The notes beneath the pieces were generated by a model. That model was not told the DNA's origin and ran no database searches. It was given only the letters and a program-made list of their open reading frames with translations. Below, in pieces: positions 1 through 8,677 of a DNA stretch of 64,000 nucleotides. Origin of the DNA: Aptenodytes patagonicus (Eukaryota; Chordata; Aves; Sphenisciformes; Spheniscidae); assembly GCF_965638725.1 (NCBI RefSeq), contig NC_134950.1, forward strand, positions 14,074,101-14,138,100, written 5' to 3'. Each line of letters begins with the position of its first letter. The first letter of the stretch is position 1. The position numbers and the translations under genes were made by a program.

Positions 1-1923
1 CTTGGCTGGCAGAGAGGAAAATTAAAAACACAGTTTGGTTCCATGTTGTTTTTAAGCTAAGTCTTGAGCGTTAAGCATAAGTCATGCTGTTTATTCACAG
101 TATAGGAATTAGTTCGTGGTGGTTTCCGTAGTATCTTACTCATCGAAACTAATTAAAAAATTAAGATGATGGGCTGAAATCACAAATACAGAAAATAATC
201 ATTGAAGAACAACAGCTAAATCGCCATTTGGAAGAGCAGCCCCACTCCCAGCACCTCTCACCAGTCAAAAGCAAGCCTGGGAGGGGACTCACCTAGCTGT
301 GAACTTTGTTTTTACTGTCACGGTACTTGCACTTCAAAATTAATTCCTCGTGTAAAGTCACAAGGTAGGAGATAATGTTACATAACTTACCAATAATTTC
401 CAAATGGACATTTCTCATTTAGCGACCACTGCCGATCACATGGCTTTCTGTGGCAGTTACTTGGGTCTCCTTTGGCTTGGAAGCTTCTAGGAGAACATCT
501 TCCGAGAAGCCGAGAGCAGTCGGTACGCTGGGGGACTGGGTCTGTGAGTATGAACTCGCATCACATCGTCAAGTAAACCGTTGTGTGAAGTTTTTAAAAA
601 GCGATTCAGGACATTTTTATTGCTGTTCCAAAGTGTAACTTAAAAATTTGGACGCGGGCTCCTATCAAAGTTCCAGAGGTTAAAGTGAAAACTTGCATAC
701 CGTGGGGTAGGTTAAATACATATGTAAACTATACTGCACTATTTCCTTATTCCTTTAACACTTAAAAATCACTGGAATGTTATACCTAACATGTATGTGA
801 ATTGTAAATATTACAAATTCCTATATTAGTACCAACAATGAAATGACACAATATGTAATCTAAGGTGCTCAGTACTATATGAAGTATAAGTGAATAACTA
901 AACGGTTTGCAAAGAAAATTCGTATTATATATATTTATAGAAAAAAAATGATAATTACAGATGCTATTTCTTCATTTTCAGATTTTGGACTGATTCATAT
1001 TTGGATGGGATAGACAAATGAAATATGGACCTACTCCACATTTATAAGAGTATAGCGAATATTTATATTTTAGAGGAAAAGAATATATTTAATAAAGTCA
1101 TTTATTGGATTTTTGTGAGGTGAGCTTACTTTGTACCCAAACAAGCTGTTTGGAAGGCTGTCCTTTGGTTTTGGGCTGGGGAAAAATAATTTTAAACCTC
1201 AGTCATTCTGTTAAGGATTCAGTTACTCGAGAGAACTGTTCATCGTATTGATGGAGTGACACTTAAAAATTTAGAATAAAAATTTAAAGTATTAATGTAC
1301 TGTCAGTGGTGCATTGGTGCTTTCTATTAAGCAAGCTCGGCGTTCCTGTGATAGTGGCGCTGTTGATGACAGGCTGAAAGCAGAATTACACAGCCTTTTT
1401 TTTTTTGCTGCTGGCATTTACTGAAAGGCCACAGGGATGTTCTGGGGCAGGTCGTTCAGACTCACCTGCTGAAGTTACAAATGCTTTCTCGGTTGCTTAT
1501 ACTTAACTGGGCGGTTACAGGAGTCATAAAAAAAAAGAGCAGAAACATCTGCTCAAGCTTCCGCATTCAAGGAGTGAGGCCAACATGTGCCTTGCTTATC
1601 TTATGAACGGCTAGGGAAAAAAGATGGTTTTCTTCCCTTCTACTTTAATTCATAACTTAGTGGCCCAAATAGAAAAGCTAACTGCGGGAATTTAAGCCTG
1701 TTCTTTCAGTCTGACCCGAGGTATGGCAGACCAGCCTCACGGAAATCCTAAAAAGGGGTATTCCAGAGTTTCAGTCTTTTCACAAAATACTGACTGTAAA
1801 TGGAACGGTCCGGTCAGAAGGTTTGTGTAGCAGCTTCACCGTTAGAAAGACTTGGCTACGTATTGGAACATACATGTTACTGGAAAAATGTGATATAAGG
1901 TGTTTGTTAAAAAATTAAAATAA

Positions 1924-1929
1924 AATAAA
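1924..1929 (+). other. Candidate polyadenylation signal AATAAA
   Basis: AATAAA is followed within 30 bases by GT-rich sequence (ctgattgtgttc, then ctggtgtttcc), the usual downstream element. It could end the 3' untranslated region of a + strand gene entering from the left, with SNTB1 expected by synteny. A second AATAAA at 1091-1096 is an alternative. No transcript evidence is available from sequence alone. Confidence 0.25.
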
Positions 1930-2432
1930 GCTGATCTGATTGTGTTCAGGGAAGCATGCTGGTGTTTCCTAAGAATCTTGCTCTTTTAAGTGGAACTAGC
2001 ATCTCTCTTAAGGTACTTCATAAATCAGAACACAGCTCTTCATGCACTACCAAGTAAATCGCTACCATGAACATCATTAGAATTGGTCTTTTCCAAATAA
2101 CGAAACAAGTGTTTTCTCTTTCTGCGGAAGGCAAGCAGTCCTTCTTCCCCCAGGACGTGGGAGCACGCTCCGTCCAGCTCTTCGCATTCGGAAGCACAGC
2201 TAAGTTGAAGTAGAGGTTGATCCGATTTCCATCTGCAAGACTTCTCAGTGTCCTCTTACCCATGTTTAAAAGTTAATTGGAGCTTCTTTGGTTTCAGTGG
2301 AAGCAGACTTGGAGCCTAAACAAATGATGTGCTCCAGATTGTTGTACTATCATTGATTTGTAAATTTAATCCTATTTTTCATAAGGGTCAAACTGGCAGG
2401 TTTATAACTAGCTGTTTACTGGAGCTATTTAC

Positions 2433-2540
2433 TATATATATATACACACACACACACACTATTACTATAGTATATATTATATATTCCTCTATATATACAT
2501 ACTATCACTGTATATACTATGACTATAAAGTAATTGGGAA
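2433..2540. repeat. TA/CA microsatellite and TA-rich tract
   Basis: A run of TA dinucleotides passes directly into a run of CA dinucleotides (2433-2459), followed by imperfect TA-rich sequence to about 2540. The frames read through it on both strands are simple-repeat artefacts. Confidence 0.85.
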
Positions 2541-3306
2541 TTGCATCTAAAATGGACGCTTTTGAATTCAGTGGTGACTTTGATTTTAAAGAGCAGATAT
2601 TAATAATATACAAGCAAAATTTCAAGAAATTGAGCCCGCTTGATGTAAGTGAACCCCTAGATTAACCAGGGCAAAAGTTTAGTTTAAGAGCATGAGGGGA
2701 AAAACATTAAATATTTAAAGTAACATAGATTACAACTTCTTGTGAACGTACCAGCTACTTTTTCCATATAGGACTAGCTTTTCAGTTTGTTTCCTTTGTC
2801 AGAACTTCTGTACTTGTGTAAATAATTAGAGGCATTAGAAAACAAATCCCAAGGGAGAACTGTGAATTTGGAAAAGGGAGTTTGTGAATTTGGAAAAGCA
2901 TCTGTACCCAAGTTAAGTTCTGTGGTAGCCCAGTGATATTCATCGTGCAATTGCTGTAATAATCGAAGTAATCATATCATCAAGTAATCGCGACCACATC
3001 AGTGTTGTCTTACCCCAATCTTGTATAAGCACGTAACATGGATTATGGGTAAACCATAAATGCATATTGGTGAATATGACTTACATCCTGGCTTGCAAAA
3101 ACATGAAAGCAAGCACCCAAACTATGCAAAGGGCAGACTGCATTTTGGGTTCAGCAGCCACAAACAAGAAAATAATTTGAAGTTCAGAGGCACAGTGTGA
3201 TGTCACATTCTGTATCACATACGTTACAACATGTTAGCTGAGCTGCGGGAACTCTTAGTGTGGGGTTTTTGAGCTACAACAGATGTAAGATAATTTGGTT
3301 TAGTGC

Positions 3307-3737
3307 TGTCCTGGTTTTGGCAGGGATAGAGTTAATTTCCTTCCTAGTAGCTGGTACAGTGCTGTGTTTTGGATTTAGGATGAGAACAAAGTTGATAACG
3401 CACCAATGTTTTAGTTGTTGCTAGGTAGTGCTTACACTAGCCAAGGACTTTTTGGTTTCCCATGCTCTACTGACTGAGAAGGCTGGAGGTGCACAAGAAG
3501 CTGGGAGGGGGCACAGCCAAACTGGCCAAAGGGACATTCCATACCCTGTGACGTCATGCTCAGTACATCATATTATTATTACTATCATTTTATTTCAATT
3601 ATTAAACTGTTTTTATCTCAACCCACGAGTTTTTCTCACTTGTGCTCTTCCAATTCTCTCCCCCATCCCACCGGGTGGGGGGGAGTGAGCGAGTGGCTGG
3701 GTGGTGCTCAGTTGCCGACTGAGGTTAAACCACGACA
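3307..3737 (+). mobile_element. LTR, inverted copy (+ orientation)
   Basis: It begins TGTCCTGG and ends CCACGACA, the family termini also seen at 5617-6162, 15157-15759 and 31862-32432. It contains a perfect cAMP-response element TGACGTCA at 3549-3556 and an ATTAAA polyadenylation-type signal near 3600. It lacks about 118 bases (U3/R region) present in the partner LTR, with ATCA at both ends of the missing segment, suggesting a slippage or microhomology deletion. The 8 bases after the LTR (3738-3745) match the leader that follows the partner LTR, then identity stops exactly where the primer binding site would start. Confidence 0.85.
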
Positions 3738-3745
3738 GTCCTTTT

Positions 3746-5180
3746 GTCCTTCCTCATGTCCTCTCTGTGGTCACGCAGATAAAACCATAGGGTGCCCCGT
3801 GGTGTGTACCCTTTATATTCTCTCTCTTGAGCAAAAGAACGCTGACTCCTGATAGCCGAGATACTGGTCCGTACAGGTGAGGAGTAGGACCTATCCTCTT
3901 TGAGTTGCTGGATCTCCCGGGACAGTTTTTCCATAGCCGAGACGAGGGAGGAAGAGAGACTTTCCTCATATTGCCGGAGTTGACTAGCCAATTCATCCAC
4001 TGTTTGTTCCTCTCCATCTTTCCAGGTCATCACTGCCAATGAGTTGGCATATGACGATGGTGCGCTCCTTATAAACTTCCGCCACATGGGTCGTGTGCAC
4101 TTGACTTCGTCTGGATCTTTGGATAGTTGTTCATTGTTCAGGTCATCATAAATCACCTCCAGCACAGCTAATTCTCTCAGAAACTGGATACCCTTCTCCA
4201 TGGTGGCCCACTTGCTTGGGCGACATATGACATCTTCCTTAAAGGGATACCTTTCCTTCACGCTTGACAAGAGTCGCCTCCAAAGGCTGAGGACTCGTGT
4301 CCCTTTTCCAATTACTTTATTAATGCCCCCTTCCCTAGAAAGGGATCCCAGCTGCTTGGCTTCCCTACCCTCTAATTCCAGGCTACTGGCGCCATTATCC
4401 CAGCATTGGAGCAGCCAGGTGACAATATGCTCACCTGGACGACGGCTGAAATCTTTTCGTATGTCTCGCAGCTCACTCAGGGATAGAGATCGGGTGGTCA
4501 CTGCCTCGTTTATGAGTTCTTCCTCGTCTTCCTCCCTGATCAATGGCCATCTCTCCTCCTCCCGTTCTCATGATGGCCCTTCTCCAGGGTATTCGTACAG
4601 TTCTTCCTCCGCTTCTCTTTTAGAAGAAGCTTATTCCTCCCTTACTAAACGAGCTGACTTTCGCTTCCAAGATTTCTTCTTGTGTACAGGGGCGACTGAT
4701 ACCGGCACAGGCTGGTTCTTTGGTTCAGCCACAGGGCGTGTTGCCCGGGTCTGAGTGGCCGCAGGGCCTGTTGTTTTACTGTCAGAGCCAGAGACCTTCT
4801 CTTCTCTTTGAGGGTACTGAATGGTGTTGAACAGGCATGGGCCAGGCCCCAGCACGTTGCAATGATCTGCATCTCTCTGGAGTTGCCAGGGTGACAGCAT
4901 ACTTTTTCCAAATATTCTACTAGCTCTTCAGGATTCTGCACTTGCTCAGGGGTGAAGTTCCAAAACACTGGGGGTGCCCATTGGCCTAGGTACTTGCCCA
5001 TCTTGTCCCACACACCCTGCCACTCATAACTATTTGGCTTTGGGGCAGATCTCTGGATGATATTCTTAAATTGCTTATCAGCTTTAGACAAAACTGAAAC
5101 AATATTCCCAAGAAGTACCAATAGAAGTATCTTAACTACCCAAGGCTGTTCAAAATACTGTTGATTACAGTAACTGAAAA
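3746..5180 (-). pseudogene. Retroviral gag-like region, broken
   Basis: Two gag-like segments lie on the - strand. The upstream segment (about 5180 to 4870) includes a WNFTPEQ stretch and is open into the leader. A frame change near 4860-4900 leads to a Pro/Lys-rich middle ending in a KKKSWKRK basic cluster. A TAA at about 4631-4633 and a TGA near 4570 interrupt this frame before the downstream capsid-like segment (4543 to 3746), whose frame runs on into the inverted LTR. This resembles gag regions of avian endogenous retroviruses known for motifs such as RYPFKED; the match is from recognition, not a search. At least one frameshift and two stops make it non-functional. No zinc knuckle (CX2CX4HX4C) is visible, and the segment is cut off by the inverted LTR. 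Confidence 0.75.
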
Positions 5181-5515
5181 GTTACTGTAATGAAGGAGGA
5201 AACATCATAGAGGAAAGTAGTGACACTGCCATTCTGTATTTCCTCCATAAAAAAACTCTCAGAAAAGTCACTGTAATTGCTAGTTGTCTCCATGAAATGG
5301 TATCTGTGGTACAGTAACAGCTTCATTGCAAAACCTACATACCACACTAACATCAAGGTCAATGTTCTAAAAACAAACCTCACAAGCGAGACATCACTAT
5401 TCACTGCAGACCACAGCAAACTGCAAAACCCAACACCAATCTTTAACATGTACAGCAGGAAAAAGAGCGCGATGCAGATTATACAAATCAATATCAAGAA
5501 CAGAGAAACCAACAT
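5165..5515 (-). CDS. Hydrophobic leader ORF of the endogenous retrovirus
   Basis: This is a 116-codon frame starting at the ATG whose first base is 5515, lying between the primer binding site and the gag-like region. The N-terminus is a strong membrane segment (MLVSLFLILICIICIALFFL) and a second hydrophobic stretch occurs around residues 48-68. The rest has an acidic Ser/Asn-containing stretch and an NYS possible glycosylation site. I do not recognise a family. Its end overlaps the start of the gag-like frame in a different phase. It could be an accessory or leader product, an N-terminal part of gag displaced by a frameshift, or an accidental frame. Confidence 0.35.
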   Translation of the reverse strand: MLVSLFLILICIICIALFFLLYMLKIGVGFCSLLWSAVNSDVSLVRFVFRTLTLMLVWYVGFAMKLLLYHRYHFMETTSNYSDFSESFFMEEIQNGSVTTFLYDVSSFITVTFQLL

Positions 5516-5590
5516 TGTGACCCACAACTATTAACAGATATAAGTTCCTTAATACACTCCGGTTAATCTGTTATTATCTCAACCCTTCGA

Positions 5591-5608
5591 GCCCCACGTT
5601 GGGCGCCA
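5591..5608 (-). other. Retroviral primer binding site, tRNA-Lys1,2 type
   Basis: On the - strand this reads TGGCGCCCAACGTGGGGC, the 18-base complement of the 3' end of tRNA-Lys1,2 used by several betaretroviruses. It lies 8 bases (GTCCTTTT on the - strand) after the CA end of the LTR at 5617. It fixes the direction of the provirus as - strand and supports a class II (ERVK-like) assignment. Confidence 0.85.
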
Positions 5609-5616
5609 AAAAGGAC

Positions 5617-6162
5617 TGTCGTGGTTTAACCTGTCGGCAACTAAGCACCACGCAGCCGCTCGCTCACTCCCCCCACCCGGTGGGATGGGGGAGAGAATTG
5701 GAAGAGCACAAGTGAGAAAAACTCGTGGGTTGAGATAAAAACAGTTTAATAATTGAAATAAAATGATAGTAATAATAATATGATAATAATAATATTAATA
5801 CACAAAGCAAGTGATGCACAGTGCAATTGCTCACCACCCGCCGACCGATGCCCAGCCAGTCCCCGAGCAGTGGCCCCCCCCGGCCAGCTTTCCCCAGTTG
5901 ATGTACTGAGCATGACGTCACATGGTATGGAATGTCCCTTTGGCCAGTTTGGCTGTGCCCCCTCCCAGCTTCTTGTGCACCTCCAGCCTTCTCAGTCAGT
6001 AGAGCATGGGAAGCTGAAAAGTCCTTGACTAGTGTAAGCATTACCTAGCAACAACTGAAACATCGGTGCGTTATCAACTTTGTTCTCATCCTAAATCCAA
6101 AACACAGCACTGTACCAGCTACTAGGAAGGAAATTAACTCTACCCCTGCCAAAACCAGGACA
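5617..6162 (-). mobile_element. 5' LTR of the endogenous retrovirus (- orientation)
   Basis: A 546-base LTR with TG...CA termini, followed downstream on the - strand by the primer binding site, so it is the 5' LTR. It carries the element TGACGTCA at 5913-5920. The expected TATA-like position after it reads GTACATCAA, versus GTACATAAA in the 31862 copy, so the core promoter may be damaged. A simple ATT-rich tract lies just before the ATTAAA signal. It is very similar to the inverted partner at 3307-3737 outside the missing 118 bases. Confidence 0.9.
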
Positions 6163-6167
6163 AGCGC

Positions 6168-8299
6168 TGTTACAGTAGACCAGGTCAAATTATTTTGCAC
6201 GCTTTTTTGTAGCTTAAGACCATGGACAAGGACAGTTAGCACAACTCAAATGGGGCACAGTGTTATTAAGCCATGATAATAAACTAGCTATCACTTACCC
6301 TAAAAAAAACCCAACACAGTAACAAAGGGTCAATGAGACACGGGCAGCATTGCATTAGTTCAGCACTGGGCATCATGCAAACAAACAATACATCAAAATG
6401 CTTATGTTTCCGTAACTGCTTTCCTGCTGATTATTTCAGGCCAGCCTTTGAGTCTACAGAATTAATGAAAACAATAACCATTGGGTTCTACTTGAAGTAG
6501 AAATAAGATAGTTAAGTTATCTAAATCCAAGGCTCACTAAGGACACCATAGAGAGGTAAGAGAGGAATGAGAAAATAATAAAAAATAATTTTAAAAAAAG
6601 CACCGTTTTATAGAAGCCCTTCTACAGATACATGCAGATAGTTTTTCATCAAGAAAGCCAGTTAAAGAGTATTAATTGCTTTCCTGAGAGGGATTTTCTT
6701 TGCTCATAGCAGCTAGCCTCAAGTATTTCATGAAACGTAGTTTCTGCACTTTTGCTTATCAACTTATGCATAATTTATTAACTACAAAGCTTTTGTAATT
6801 ACAGGTATATAACCCCCCCCAAATTAAGTAGGAAATACAACTTCCAGTGGCTTGCTTTAGTATTTGGACAAAAGTATCAGCATTCAGGCTGAAGATATGA
6901 GATTATAACGTAGGGCTTTTCCTCTCTATTTGGAAGGAGAAACTTACTTTATTCTATATTAGATGTTAAGGAAGATTAATGTCTTGATTAATTTCTTGTT
7001 TTCTGCCTTGAATGCAAAGAAATGTGAGCCATACACAGTAATTAATACATCAAAGCAATTTCGTGCGTGCACTTGTTAAGTAATTATTTAAATATCTACC
7101 TTCATTGCATTTCTATTTCATCAAATCAGTAAAACCTGGATGCTATGGGGGTGTGGCATTTTGCAGACAAACGTAATCCCGCTCCTAAGTAGTTGTGTTT
7201 GTCCTGGGCTAAGACACACACTGTACTCACTAGAGCCCATTGCCACAGTAAAACAGCTACATAGCTCTCCTACTGCCGCTCAGAGTGCAGTTAAAACAAG
7301 TACACACCCACATGTAAGAGGTCTTGTAGAGTTCAGGAGAAGGATACACATTGGAACAAAGGAGCAGAAGAGTTAAACGCAAGATCCTGCTAGACACGAA
7401 AAACCTCCTTAGGGCTTGGCTTTACACAAAACAGAATTAAGCAAAGAATAACATCACAAAATCAGGAAGGCTTTTTAGAGAATGAGTAGATTTTTACAGT
7501 ATTTAGTCTAACCCACACATGGTTTATTTCAATTACTTTTTCATAATACTAAATTTCATTCATATTAGTATTGCTTAATCCATTTTCCTTCCAGGAGAAT
7601 ATAGCAAACAATAACACTGCATCTCTATCAGTTTTAATCATGTTAGTTTATATGATGAATAGGAAACCCTTACACTGAAAACTGTGAAACATACTTGTTT
7701 TGGTAGAAACTCCTCACCTCAACGTAATACTAACTTGAATAATTACACTAGTCCAAGCCAGGTACACACCTGAGACTTAAGCAAACTGAGGCGGAATTTA
7801 GTATTTTACTGTGCTTGCAACTCAGGTAGAAATTGTTCTTTCCCTTACTTTTCATCATAGCATGCCAGCTCTTTCACAGCTCTCGCAATCATCATTACTG
7901 CTATCATTTTGATTTTCTCCTCCCCCATGAAAAGAAATCTCAGAACTCTGTTATGAATTGTTTCTAAGGAGTGTCACAAAGAGCACACATGACATTACAC
8001 CGGAAATTCAGCTTGTAAAACAATGATCCTTTTTTTAATGGGACCTTGCATCAAGTTTCAAAAGACATGCTTTTTCTTTTTTTTTTCTTATGCTACAACA
8101 CAGAGATAATTGTGACTCAAATTCTGTTTGCTTTCATCTGCAGAATAGGAACTGCTCTTAATTACTTTATAAAATGTCAACGGTCGACGCTGTAAACAGC
8201 TGTTTATACCACAGCAAGTAGTAATAAATAGAATAGAGGTCTTCAAGCAAAAAGGTAAAACAAAGTAGTTTTGTTATTAAAATTAAATCTGGTGGGGTT
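6168..8299. other. Intergenic AT-rich DNA, no feature seen
   Basis: Unique AT-rich sequence between the retroviral insertion and the 3' end of MTBP. I see no coding exon, RNA gene or recognisable repeat on either strand. The longest frame (7140-7376, +) has no family resemblance and no splice or promoter context. Confidence 0.6.
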
Positions 8300-8641
8300 T
8301 TTATTCACATAAAAACAAATATATGGGTTGAAAAACATACAAAGCTTTATCAAAGCAAGTCAAGCTATATTCCTTTTAACAATAAAACACAATAAATATG
8401 CATATAAAATAAAACCTTTTTTCATTTGAATTGTTTAAAAAATTAAAACTTTCAGTATAAAAAGTTTCAAAACATGCTACTGTGCTTGAGAATTGAGTCT
8501 ATATAATTACACTGACCAAAGTCCTTCGGGTGTGTAGATGTGTGTGTGCATGTGTTCAGCAGTGTAATGCTTTTCTTACAATTGGAAGTGCACTCTCTCC
8601 ACAGTTTCGAGGAAGGTGTGAACGGCACCCACTCAGTACCT
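8300..8641 (-). other. MTBP: MTBP 3' untranslated region with polyadenylation signal
   Basis: After the MTBP stop codon the first AATAAA found on the - strand is at 8305 to 8300, about 340 bases downstream, with T-rich sequence beyond it. The extent of the untranslated region is inferred from this signal alone; later signals could be used. Confidence 0.55.
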
Positions 8642-8677
8642 CTACTCGCCAGTCTTCTCCAAAACCCATTCAATTAC
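8642..8677 (-). CDS. MTBP: MTBP exon 22 (residues 874-884 and stop)
   Basis: It encodes [11 protein letters not shown] then TAG, matching the mammalian VIDWVLEKTSKK end but one residue shorter. Acceptor gttttcacag. Confidence 0.96.
   Translation of the reverse strand, partial: VIEWVLEKTGE

Larger units (their letters stand above)
1..3301. other. Intergenic DNA beyond MTBP 3' end; possible SNTB1 3' flank
   Basis: No convincing coding exon is visible on either strand. The open frames here are short, lack splice context and have no recognisable domain. In mammals MTBP and SNTB1 are convergent neighbours, so the 3' untranslated region of SNTB1 on the + strand may end inside this stretch; this is inference from synteny only. 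Candidate + strand polyadenylation signals are AATAAA at 1091-1096 and 1924-1929, the second followed by GT-rich sequence. Apart from a TA/CA microsatellite near 2433 the stretch is unremarkable AT-rich sequence. Confidence 0.5.
3302..6167 (-). mobile_element. Degenerate endogenous retrovirus with inverted LTRs (Lys-primed, ERVK-like)
   Basis: Read on the - strand, the element has an LTR (6162 to 5617), an 8-base leader, a tRNA-Lys1,2-type primer binding site (5608 to 5591), a leader frame with membrane segments, a broken gag-like region ending at 3746, and then a second LTR in the opposite orientation (3307-3737). No protease, polymerase or envelope region is present. Both outer ends are U3 ends starting TGTCCTGG. 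The flanks AGTGC (3302-3306) and AGCGC (6163-6167) look like a 5-base target duplication with one mismatch. The two LTRs share a private short deletion relative to the 31862 copy, so they derive from one parent. Class assignment rests on the primer site; primer type alone does not prove phylogeny. The element is broken and cannot encode a complete virus. Confidence 0.85.

Noticed and set aside
241-310. Possible - strand exon end with gtgagt donor near 290
   Set aside because: No supporting acceptor, partner exon or recognisable protein.
2329-2625. Overlapping open frames on both strands
   Set aside because: They are translations of the TA/CA microsatellite.
3428-3852. Open frames on the + strand over the LTR
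   Set aside because: They lie in the noncoding LTR and in reverse sense to the gag-like region; related frames recur in the other LTR copies.
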